Shown: positions 16,971 through 25,206 of the stretch, one piece after another | Layout of the letters: each line of letters begins with the position of its first letter | Position numbering within the stretch: position 1 is the first letter of the stretch | DNA from: Halosolutus amylolyticus | Lineage (GTDB): Archaea > Halobacteriota > Halobacteria > Halobacteriales > Natrialbaceae | Assembly (NCBI RefSeq): GCF_023566055.1 | Contig: NZ_JALIQP010000007.1 | Location: 62,001 to 126,000 of the forward strand | Length of the DNA: 64,000 nucleotides | Reading direction: 5' to 3' | The notes under the pieces: generated by a model | What the model saw: the letters and a program-made list of their open reading frames with translations, nothing else | What the model was told of the DNA's origin: nothing | Database searches by the model: none | Translations under genes and position numbers: made by a program

Positions 16971-17974
16971 GTACGGGACGACGATTCCTGCTGTTCACGG
17001 TCGCCCTGGTGGCGATACTCGCCCTCGGATTGGGAACCGCCACCGCTGCGGCCGACGTCAACTGCGACAGCACCGGCTCGACCGTCGTTGGATCGATCGA
17101 CGGTGAGTGGACCGGCGGCGAGGAGGCACTGTACGAGGGATCGACGTTCGAACTCGCCTACTGCACCGACGGGACGACGTATACGGGCGACTGGTTGGCT
17201 GCCGGCGCCGGGTTTGAACGCGACTCCCCGACCGCGGACGACGACGGCACGTACACCGTCACCCTCACCGGAAACGGAACAGACTCGATCGCGTTCGCCG
17301 ACTCCGTCACGCTCAACGAGGACCAGACCGACGGCCTGTCCGTGACGGTCGCGACGGCCGGCTCCGATACCGACGCTCTTGAACGAGTCGACGACGAGAG
17401 AGTCGCCGAGTACCTGGCTGCACGGGCGGCGCTATCGAACGCGACGGCCGAACTCGGCGAGACGACGACAGCGATCGAGAAAGGTGAGGCGGGGCTCAAC
17501 GCCGCTGAATCGGATCTCGAGAGACTCAATGACACATACGAGAACATGACCGAGCGAGAAGCGGAACTCACCGAGTATCTCTTGCGGCGGACCGAGAGCG
17601 GGAACGCGAGCGGATCGTACGGTGCGTTGACGGCAGTCGGGACGGATGCGGACGGACAGCGCGCCGAGACCGAGACCGCGGTCGACCGCTATACCGACGT
17701 TGCTGAGGCCGAACGATCCGAGGCGGCCTCGAGCGTGCGGCTGGCCGCACTGGGATCGCTCGCCGGGGGACTGGTCGTCGGCGGGCTCGTGGGCGTCGCT
17801 GTCCCGCTCGCCGCGGCGCGGCGCGTCGAGGAGGCCATGAAGCTGAGCCGAAACGTCTCCTATGATCGGAAGACGGCACTCGTCCCGATCCTCGTCGGGA
17901 TCGTCCTGGCAATCGGCGGTGCCACCCTCCTCGTGGTCGTCGTCGGGCCCGATCTACTGGAGGTGATTCGATGA
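16967..17974 (+). CDS. Secreted-domain membrane protein with coiled coil
   Basis: A 335-residue protein starting at the ATG at 16967 (overlapping the previous stop); the open frame continues upstream but there it is a shadow of tubulin 2. Residues 1-28 are a signal peptide ending in ATAAA. A small beta-rich outer domain (about 28-130) contains two cysteines (VNCDS and AYCTD) that could form a disulphide. A helical, glycosylation-site-rich segment (about 135-250; NAT, NDT, NMT, NAS) follows, then two transmembrane helices (about 258-284 and 303-331). The loop between the TM helices is short and basic. Tandem ATGA overlaps on both sides place it firmly in the operon. No family recognised. Confidence 0.78.
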   Translation: MSTGRRFLLFTVALVAILALGLGTATAAADVNCDSTGSTVVGSIDGEWTGGEEALYEGSTFELAYCTDGTTYTGDWLAAGAGFERDSPTADDDGTYTVTLTGNGTDSIAFADSVTLNEDQTDGLSVTVATAGSDTDALERVDDERVAEYLAARAALSNATAELGETTTAIEKGEAGLNAAESDLERLNDTYENMTEREAELTEYLLRRTESGNASGSYGALTAVGTDADGQRAETETAVDRYTDVAEAERSEAASSVRLAALGSLAGGLVVGGLVGVAVPLAAARRVEEAMKLSRNVSYDRKTALVPILVGIVLAIGGATLLVVVVGPDLLEVIR

Positions 17975-20061
17975 ATGCCAACCTCAAGAGCGCGCTCGTG
18001 ATCGGTAGCCTCGTAGTTCTAGGTGCCGCGGTCGGGGCCGGCGTGTTCGTAACGACCACCTCCGAATTTGCAGTCTGGTTCGTCATCGGCGGCATTCCGC
18101 TGATCATCGTCGGGGGTATCGCGCTGTACGTTCGCGGCGTCGTGTCTCGCGACGGCACGAGCGAACAACAGTACGTCCGGAAACAGGCACAAGCGGTCGC
18201 ACAGGAGTTCCAGCGAACTGTTCGAGACGTAAACGACCTCTCCGATACCTATGCCGACTGGGAGTTCACTGCCGACGCACGCCTCGAGTCGATCGCGGGT
18301 GATTTCCGTGCGCAGGGAGTCGAGTTCGACCTAGGATCCGGCGCGTTCGACCTCACGAAAGGCGTCGCGAACGCTGACGTGCAGGCTTTCGAGGAGCTCT
18401 CCGCCGAGGTCGATCGGCTCGACGACGACGTCGAAACGGAATTCCGGACGTTCGCGAACGAGGAACTGTTGCGGCTCGCGGACGCGATCGACCGACTCGA
18501 GGCGGTGGATCTTGCGACTCCCGACGCGGCGATAGCTGACCCGGCCGACGATGCGGGGATCCCGGACTGTCGAGACGCGGTCGACGCCAGACGAGCGATC
18601 GCGGGGGAGATGATCAAGACGTCGATCGACACCGTCCACGAAATGAAACGGGGCGGGCAGCGGCCGGACGACGCTAAGAGGATCGAAGGCGACCTCGACG
18701 CGGCGGCTGAGGCCCTCGACCACCACGAGTACGGGGCGGCCGTCGAGTCGGTCCTTGAGGCGAGAGATCGGCTCCGGGACCAGTTCTCAGGCTCGTTTGA
18801 AGCCGAGCGGGACGCGGTGTTGACACTGGTCGACGCCGTCGAAGCAGCCGGTGTGGCCGCACACATCGATGCGGAATACCTCGACGCGGTCGATGTCGTC
18901 GAGTCTGCCGTTACGGGGATGGATTCAGCGCTAGACCTCTCGGAGGTAAGCCGACGCCGCGCGGATCTTCGGCGGACCTGTATCGAGATAGTCGCTGCGA
19001 TGGAGCGCGACCTCGCGGACGAGGCGGAGACGCTTCGGCGGGCGGACCTTCCGGCGGGCTATTACACGGAGCCGGCGATCGTCAACGAGGACTTCGTTGA
19101 CGAACTCGAGCAGATCGAGGAGTTCGACCGGTTCACCGAGCGCTGGCGGGACGTCGCCGGTTCGCTCGCCAACGCCGTGGATACGGCCACTACCAAAGTC
19201 GCCGTCGTCGATGCCTACGAGGACGTCGCCGAGACCATCGCGGCGGAGCTTGAGGCGTCGGGGCAAGTTACGGACGACGACCTCCCGGTTCGCAACGCCG
19301 AGGAGTTTCTCGGGCTCTACTACCGTCAAAACGAATCTGTCGAACTCGATCCGGACGTCCCGGTGCTCCGCGTCGGTGACGTCGATACGCACGATCTCAC
19401 GGTCGAGATCGCCTATGAGCGCGGCGGAGCGGAACGGACCGCGACGCTGTCGCTATCGGGGGCCGGCTACAACGAGAGCGCGACGGTCGAGACCCGGGTC
19501 GCCGGGACGACAACGTTCACGGACGTCCCGACTGGCAGCTACGAACTGAGCGGTACCCCCGGCGACGAGGTGTTCGCACCGATCGAACGATCGGTCCGCG
19601 TTGACGATAAGAAGACCATCAGCGTCGAGTTCACCGAGCAGAGCCTCCGAGAGCGGGTCTGTTCGGACACAAGCGCGGATATGGCTGATCACCTCTCGGA
19701 GCTTCGCCCGCGTCTCGAGGAGCTGTACAACGCGGAGGGGTACGTGTCGACCACGATGGACCTTCCCGTTCGGTCGTCGCACACCCCCTGTTTGCTCGCA
19801 GTCTGGGCCGAATCCGACGGTTACGACGCGACGGAAACGTCCGAGGGCGAGATCGTCGTCTTCGAGCAGGACCGCCTCGAGCGCGAGCTGACCAACGTGG
19901 TCAGGTACAACCTCGAGTCGGGCGACCGGTTGCCGTTCGACGAGCTCGAGCGGAACTTCCTGACGGCACCGGTTCCGCGGTCGGTGATCTGGGACGCCGT
20001 CGCAGATTTGAGCGGGGAGCACAGCGTGACGACTACCGACGACGCGATCGAGATGAAGTAA
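17971..20061 (+). CDS. Two-TM protein with long helical region and Ig-like domain
   Basis: A 696-residue protein. Two N-terminal transmembrane helices (8-28 and 33-55) form a hairpin, as in the gene at 12953. A long acidic helical region (about 60-440) is likely to form coiled coils. A beta-sandwich domain (about 465-555; VEIAYERGGAERTATLSL, TFTDVPTGSYELSGTP) resembles the carboxypeptidase-regulatory/PEGA type. The C-terminal ~130 residues are alpha/beta and may end in a winged helix (LPFDELERNFLTAPVPRSVI). Topology places the large part in the cytosol. It ends three bases before tubulin 3. A membrane-linked platform for tubulin 3 is an inference from position. Confidence 0.8.
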   Translation: MNANLKSALVIGSLVVLGAAVGAGVFVTTTSEFAVWFVIGGIPLIIVGGIALYVRGVVSRDGTSEQQYVRKQAQAVAQEFQRTVRDVNDLSDTYADWEFTADARLESIAGDFRAQGVEFDLGSGAFDLTKGVANADVQAFEELSAEVDRLDDDVETEFRTFANEELLRLADAIDRLEAVDLATPDAAIADPADDAGIPDCRDAVDARRAIAGEMIKTSIDTVHEMKRGGQRPDDAKRIEGDLDAAAEALDHHEYGAAVESVLEARDRLRDQFSGSFEAERDAVLTLVDAVEAAGVAAHIDAEYLDAVDVVESAVTGMDSALDLSEVSRRRADLRRTCIEIVAAMERDLADEAETLRRADLPAGYYTEPAIVNEDFVDELEQIEEFDRFTERWRDVAGSLANAVDTATTKVAVVDAYEDVAETIAAELEASGQVTDDDLPVRNAEEFLGLYYRQNESVELDPDVPVLRVGDVDTHDLTVEIAYERGGAERTATLSLSGAGYNESATVETRVAGTTTFTDVPTGSYELSGTPGDEVFAPIERSVRVDDKKTISVEFTEQSLRERVCSDTSADMADHLSELRPRLEELYNAEGYVSTTMDLPVRSSHTPCLLAVWAESDGYDATETSEGEIVVFEQDRLERELTNVVRYNLESGDRLPFDELERNFLTAPVPRSVIWDAVADLSGEHSVTTTDDAIEMK

Positions 20062-20064
20062 CTC

Positions 20065-21288
20065 ATGGCACAAACGGACACGTTTACGAGATGGAGCGTC
20101 ATCGCCTCGGGAGAGGGTGGCGGACGGATCGCATCACAGTTTTTCGACCGTACGGAGAATCCGGGGATCGACGACCGAATCCTGGTAATGAACACGAACC
20201 GGGCAGACCTTCGGAACACGATCGACCGGCTCAAATCGAAGCTGGGGGCGACCGAAGATGAGGACGTAATAGAATCGCACGCCCTCGAGTTCGGCTCCCA
20301 GCAGGGGGCGGGGAACTTCTTCCCGAACGGGGCGGCGTGCGCTCGTGAGGACCTCGATCGGATTGTCAACCGGATCACGGAGTTCGGCACGACTGACGCG
20401 TTCATGCACGTCGCAACGCTGGGCGGCGGGACCGGCAACGGATCGATCCCCTACGTCGTCGATCAGTTCAGGGACGGACTCCGAGACCTGAACGACAACA
20501 ACGCCGCCGAGGAATGGATGGACAGCGTCATTCACGCCGCGTTCGGCGTCTGGCCGTACTATTACGAGCAACCGCAGCGACACTTTAATGCAGTCTGCGG
20601 ACTATCGCGACTCCTCCGGACGGACGACGACGAGCAAAACGCTGACATGGTACTGCTCGCGTCGAACTCTCACCTCGACGACGAGGACGGAGCCGGGGAC
20701 CAGTACGACTCGATCAACGACGCGATCATCACCGCGATCGACCTGATGATCGGTGCCGGCCGCGAGACGCGGAGCGTCATTGACATCAAAGACTACGTGA
20801 CCATCCCGTCCCAGATGGACGCCTACCACTTCACGCCGGCCGTCGCGACGGACCTCAACGGCTCCGTCTACGAGCTCGAATACATGCTCGATCAGGCGGC
20901 TAGCGGGACGTTCGTCCCGATGGACGTCGAGACGACTACGGCCGCCTACGCGATCGTCCGTACGCCGGAACGGATGATCGACGACGGCGAGATCACCGAA
21001 CCGGACGTGTATCAGGCGTTCCGCGAGTGGACCGCCAAACACGACATCAACGTGGCTGGGCAGGCGAGTCTCACGCCCAAGCGCGGCCGCGGGAGCGACG
21101 TCGATGTCTTGCTGTTACTCGGTGGCTTCGACCTGAACCCCCTGCTCGATCACTCGTGGGACGACTTCGAGATGCTCGGCGAAACGCTCGCCGGCCAATC
21201 CCGCGGCGGCGGGGCCGACCTTACGAGCGCCCAGCTTGACCGCATCGTCGACAACCTCGAGTCGTACGTCGAACGGAACGCGGAGTGA
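20065..21288 (+). CDS. Tubulin/FtsZ-superfamily GTPase 3
   Basis: A 407-residue tubulin-superfamily protein with the most FtsZ-like N-terminal motifs of the three: T1 IASGEGGGRIAS (about 13-24), an Asn-Thr-Asn in VMNTNRADL (43-45; compare NTDxxxL in FtsZ), QQGAGN (79-84, T3), LGGGTGNG (119-126, T4), LLASNSHL (197-204) and VIDIKDYV (238-245), a candidate T7 loop with Asp. It lacks the zinc finger of tubulin 1 and the acidic insert of tubulin 2. The C-terminal region has a Gly/Arg-rich patch and a helical end; no FtsZ-type conserved C-terminal peptide is visible. It starts three bases after the previous gene and overlaps the next start. The three paralogues share little beyond the nucleotide-binding motifs. 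Confidence 0.9.
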   Translation: MAQTDTFTRWSVIASGEGGGRIASQFFDRTENPGIDDRILVMNTNRADLRNTIDRLKSKLGATEDEDVIESHALEFGSQQGAGNFFPNGAACAREDLDRIVNRITEFGTTDAFMHVATLGGGTGNGSIPYVVDQFRDGLRDLNDNNAAEEWMDSVIHAAFGVWPYYYEQPQRHFNAVCGLSRLLRTDDDEQNADMVLLASNSHLDDEDGAGDQYDSINDAIITAIDLMIGAGRETRSVIDIKDYVTIPSQMDAYHFTPAVATDLNGSVYELEYMLDQAASGTFVPMDVETTTAAYAIVRTPERMIDDGEITEPDVYQAFREWTAKHDINVAGQASLTPKRGRGSDVDVLLLLGGFDLNPLLDHSWDDFEMLGETLAGQSRGGGADLTSAQLDRIVDNLESYVERNAE

Positions 21289-24209
21289 GTATGACTGCAC
21301 TAGTACCCTTCCCCGACGATTGCATGACTGCGAGCCGCCTCCTCGTTGCGCTGGCCCTCGCGGTCGCAGTCGCCGGTGCGATGGTCGTCCCGGCGACGGC
21401 CGCATCGACGGCGCAGGACGCCGATGACGTGCAAGTAACGCGGTCCGACGACGCGCTCACGGTCGACGTCACCGATCTCTCGGACCGGCCGGAAAACGTG
21501 ACTATATCTGTCAGCGGACCGAACTCAACCAGTCAGGCCACCAAATCCGTCAATGGCGGCACCGCCGAGGTATCCATCAGAACGCTGATCTCAGGGGTCG
21601 ACGACGACAAGTCACTGGTCGGCGCGACCGTTCAGGTCACTGCCGGAAACGAGACTTACGAGGACGTGGTTGATCTCCACACTGTCGCGTTCGCGGCCGA
21701 CGACGTCCCGGTCTGGATCGACGGCGATGACCCGCGGATCGTGCTTCCGCTAAACGCGAGCGAAACCGTCGGTATCACGGAAAACGATACCGTCACAGTC
21801 ACCGCCGACGACGCCGCCCTCGAGGGAGAGGTCCGAGCGGACGGGACCCAGTTGTCGATCCTGCAGTCAGAACTCGTCGAGGCGGTCGGCTCGTCCGCCG
21901 ACATCGGCCTCGAAATCTCCATCGCCGACGGGAATTCGACGAGTCGGACCCTCGAAGCGGAACTCCGCGAGACGACCGGCGGTCTCGTGCTTTGGCAACC
22001 GCTGCTCGAGACCGGGTCCTCGTATTCAGTGACGGCCGAACGGACTGACGATGGGACGCGATACGTGGACTCCGGCACTGAGCCGGTACGACCCGGCGAG
22101 ATCGATCTCTCGTCGCTGACGGGGGTGAGCGAGGCGAGAGTCTCGGTTTCATCGGGAGGCGAGTCCCTGCTCGACGGCCGGCTAGTCTCATTCGATCGGT
22201 TCTCGCTCACCGCGACGGTCGCGGACGGGGGATCGGCGGTCATGTTCGATCAGGGTGTCGACGGACTCGGTGTGCGTGGTGTCGTGATCGAATCGAGTAC
22301 GGGCTCGATCGATCAGTACGCGTTCGATGGCGGCCACCGAGTCGAAGATGGTCGGCTTGAGCTCGGAAACGCGACGGTGACGGCGAACGACTCGCTGGTG
22401 ATCGCGACGAACGCCGGCATCGGGACGTTGACACTCTCTCCTGCGGAGACTGATTCGAACCAGGGTGACGGCGGTGACGAAGATGGCTTCGACCCGGTGA
22501 AGCCTTTCCAGTCCGTTGCACTCGTGCTACTGCCGGCCCTCGTCGGACCTGCAGTCGGCTACGGCGCATACCGGTTCAACAACGAGTGGACGGGTGACCG
22601 ACTCAAGATCAGTAGCGTCGTCGCCGCTGGGTTCGCGCTGGCGCTCGCTCTCGTGCTCGTCGAGATCGTCGGCGGCGGACTATGGCCCGGAACCGACGGC
22701 CTGTGGCCGCCGGACGGTCTGACCTCACACGCGCTCGCCGTCGTCGGTGTGCTACTCGGGGCGACGCTGGCGCCGACGACCTACTATCGACTCGGCTTTC
22801 GGACCGGCGCTGACGCCAGCGGCTTCACGTTCGACGTGACCGTCACCGACGGAGAACGACCGCTAGACGGTCGGACGATGATCGGCTACAGACGGATCGA
22901 TGACGGCGACACGAAAGCGGAATCGACGACGATCATTGGCGGAACGGGACGAATCTCCGTGTCCGAACCGGGGAGCTGGAACGTTGCCGCGAGACGGGGA
23001 GAGCACGACTCGGAGGCCGTCACGGTCAGCCGCCGAAAAACGAGCGCGACGCTTCCGATCGCGTTTCCGGCAACGATCACGGTCACCGACCGAGACGGCG
23101 GCGACCCGATCGCGGGCGCGACCGTCACGCGAACGGACGACGGGACCAGCCAGACGACGGACGCGACCGGGACTGTCTCTCTCGAGCCCGGCGAACCCGG
23201 CTCGAGCGTCGACGTGGAGATCACCCATGACAAGTACGAGAACCGGACGGAGACCGTCGTGTTCACGCAGGACGGCGATCGGACGGTCGCACTCTCGCCT
23301 CGAACTGGGCGCGTACGACTTCGATCACGCGTGGACGGTGTTCCGGTCGGCCCGACACCGCTGAGAGTCACGCCGCGAGAGCAGTCGCTGCGCGATCGCT
23401 ACGGGACTATTTCTGTGACGACCGGCTCCGACGGGGCCGCCACCCGTGACGCGCTTCTGATCGGGCAGTATCGCGCCGAGATCGACCCGCCGGCCGGTCG
23501 AAACGGGCTCTTCGACGGCGGCAAATCGATCCTGACTGTCCGGGAGGATCGATCGACGACGGCCGAGGTCGACGCCAGCTTCACCTGGTCGCTGTCGTCG
23601 GCCCAGCGGAGTCAGATCGATCGCCTTCGACAGCGGATCCGGTCGCTGTCGGACCACGCCGGCAGGGATACGACAATCCCACGGTACTACGGCACGGTCG
23701 TCACAGGGATGCTAGAGGCCGTCGAGTCTCTCCCCGAAGCCGGCCATCTGTTCGCGGACGGGAAGACGGACCCCGACGTCGTCGCCGACGCGTTGCTGGC
23801 CGCCGCCACGGACTCGATCGACGCGATCAACGACGCAATGACGACCAAGCGCAACGTCGACCTCTTCGCGGCCTGTGCGGACATGCCCGACGCCACCGTC
23901 GAATGGGACGGCGAGTGCGATCTTGAGACGCTTCTCGAGCGCCTCGCTTCGGACGCAATGACACAGCGAAACGTCCTCAAAGATCGGTACGAGACGGTCA
24001 CCAACCGGGTCGAGGCCGAACGGGGATCGGTCTCGGAGGCCGCACCGGCCGAGGAGATGTTGCGACACGCCTGGGACCTGGGCAACGACGTCGGCCGCGG
24101 TGACGACGCGATCGTCACGATCCACGCCGCCCTGCTCCTGCTCGACGCCGTCGACGGCGTATTCAAGCGCGATTCCCTCCGCGACAGACTTTCACGGACG
24201 GTGTTCTAA
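21285..24209 (+). CDS. Large membrane protein: ectodomain, three TM helices, cytosolic Ig-like domains
   Basis: A protein of up to 974 residues. The GTG at 21285 overlaps the tubulin 3 stop, but an ATG at 21324 gives a standard signal peptide (LLVALALAVAVAGAMVVPATAA) and may be the true start. An outer beta-rich region (about 45-395) carries several N-glycosylation sequons. Three transmembrane helices lie at about 408-430, 443-465 and 480-502. Beyond them are two or three Ig-like/carboxypeptidase-regulatory-like modules (about 515-770; GGDPIAGATVTRTDDGT is typical) and a helical C-terminal domain (about 785-974) with four cysteines. Ig-like modules on the cytosolic side are unusual and suggest a structural link between the envelope and the GTPases. 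Confidence 0.8.
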   Translation: MSMTALVPFPDDCMTASRLLVALALAVAVAGAMVVPATAASTAQDADDVQVTRSDDALTVDVTDLSDRPENVTISVSGPNSTSQATKSVNGGTAEVSIRTLISGVDDDKSLVGATVQVTAGNETYEDVVDLHTVAFAADDVPVWIDGDDPRIVLPLNASETVGITENDTVTVTADDAALEGEVRADGTQLSILQSELVEAVGSSADIGLEISIADGNSTSRTLEAELRETTGGLVLWQPLLETGSSYSVTAERTDDGTRYVDSGTEPVRPGEIDLSSLTGVSEARVSVSSGGESLLDGRLVSFDRFSLTATVADGGSAVMFDQGVDGLGVRGVVIESSTGSIDQYAFDGGHRVEDGRLELGNATVTANDSLVIATNAGIGTLTLSPAETDSNQGDGGDEDGFDPVKPFQSVALVLLPALVGPAVGYGAYRFNNEWTGDRLKISSVVAAGFALALALVLVEIVGGGLWPGTDGLWPPDGLTSHALAVVGVLLGATLAPTTYYRLGFRTGADASGFTFDVTVTDGERPLDGRTMIGYRRIDDGDTKAESTTIIGGTGRISVSEPGSWNVAARRGEHDSEAVTVSRRKTSATLPIAFPATITVTDRDGGDPIAGATVTRTDDGTSQTTDATGTVSLEPGEPGSSVDVEITHDKYENRTETVVFTQDGDRTVALSPRTGRVRLRSRVDGVPVGPTPLRVTPREQSLRDRYGTISVTTGSDGAATRDALLIGQYRAEIDPPAGRNGLFDGGKSILTVREDRSTTAEVDASFTWSLSSAQRSQIDRLRQRIRSLSDHAGRDTTIPRYYGTVVTGMLEAVESLPEAGHLFADGKTDPDVVADALLAAATDSIDAINDAMTTKRNVDLFAACADMPDATVEWDGECDLETLLERLASDAMTQRNVLKDRYETVTNRVEAERGSVSEAAPAEEMLRHAWDLGNDVGRGDDAIVTIHAALLLLDAVDGVFKRDSLRDRLSRTVF

Positions 24210-24213
24210 CGAC

Positions 24214-25206
24214 ATGCACACACACAACCGTCGGGCGACGATACTGACTGCGATACTTGTCGTCGCGACGATCACGACGGTACCGCTCTTCGGGGGGACC
24301 GCCGCCGCCCAAGAGGAGACGGCGAACGACTACTTCGAAACCTTCCGCTCGATGGAAGGGACCGAAGCCTACGACGAGTACGACGAACTGGAGACAGTCC
24401 GGACGTTCGCCGTCTCCAAAACGCAAGTAACGGGTGAGCTCACGGCGGCCGACCAAGCGGAGTTCGAGGCCGTCCTCGGGGTTCTCACCGAGTTCGATCG
24501 CGCTTACGTCCTGGCCGAGGGCGGCGACTACGAGGCGAGTCTCGCGGCCGCCGAAAACGTGAGCGCCTACGCAGACGATCTCGAGGAGTACGATCAGACG
24601 CAGGCAACGCTCGCGACTCTCGCGCTGACGCGGTTCTACGAGCGCCTTGGCGATGGCCTCTACGAGGAAGCCGATGCGACGAACAGTACACCCGAGCGAA
24701 TTGAGCACCTCGGTATGACCGCGACGGCCTACGAGCGGGCCGACATGCCCGAAGAAGCGACGCAGTTCCGGGTCCAGGCCGAGCAGTTGTCCGCCGAGTT
24801 CGAGCGGGATCGCGAAACGATCGCGACCGTGCAGAACGCCTCGTCTACCTTCCTCGAGGACTGTGCCGACTGTGCGGACGTGCAGGCGGCTGTCAGCGCG
24901 AACGGGTTCGAGACGTTCGCGGCGTATCAGGACGCAGAGGCGACGCATATCCAGATCCGAGAGGCGCGGGAGCGTGCGGCACACCACGGACTCGCCGATC
25001 GCGAAGAACAACTGGCGGCGATGAGTGACGATGTCGGTCAGACGCGAACGACGCTCGCGATCGCCTCCGTCGTCGTCCTGATCGGGTACGGTGTCGTCGT
25101 CGGCCTGCTGGGAACGATCGTAGCCGGACGACTCTTCGTCTGGCGGCGGACGTACGATGCTGCGAGGGTCGGCTCGGTCGTGTCGGTAGGTGATAGCGAT
25201 GTCTGA
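24214..25206 (+). CDS. Secreted helical protein with C-terminal TM anchor
   Basis: A 330-residue protein starting at the ATG at 24214, four bases after the previous stop. A signal peptide (AILVVATITTVPLFGGTAAAQ, read in two parts AILVVATITTVPLF and GGTAAAQ) is followed by an acidic, almost wholly helical outer domain (about 35-275) with tetratricopeptide-like helix spacing and a CADCADC-type cluster (FLEDCADCADVQ). One transmembrane helix (about 279-303) precedes a short basic cytosolic tail (WRRTYDAARVGS). It overlaps the next gene by eight bases. A surface-exposed helical bundle held by one TM segment suggests a receptor or structural component. No family recognised. Confidence 0.78.
   Translation: MHTHNRRATILTAILVVATITTVPLFGGTAAAQEETANDYFETFRSMEGTEAYDEYDELETVRTFAVSKTQVTGELTAADQAEFEAVLGVLTEFDRAYVLAEGGDYEASLAAAENVSAYADDLEEYDQTQATLATLALTRFYERLGDGLYEEADATNSTPERIEHLGMTATAYERADMPEEATQFRVQAEQLSAEFERDRETIATVQNASSTFLEDCADCADVQAAVSANGFETFAAYQDAEATHIQIREARERAAHHGLADREEQLAAMSDDVGQTRTTLAIASVVVLIGYGVVVGLLGTIVAGRLFVWRRTYDAARVGSVVSVGDSDV

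Noticed and set aside
16643-17974. Extended 443-codon frame for the membrane protein at 16967
   Set aside because: The additional codons overlay tubulin 2 and the 86-residue gene and are Arg/Ser-rich; the signal peptide begins at 16967.
11171-21288. Calling the three GTPases FtsZ or CetZ
   Set aside because: Only the nucleotide-binding signatures match; lengths, accessory parts and the remaining sequence do not fit either family.
22886-23371. Antisense ORF within the 974-residue membrane protein
   Set aside because: It is a shadow of the third-position GC bias; the sense strand has clear Ig-like modules.
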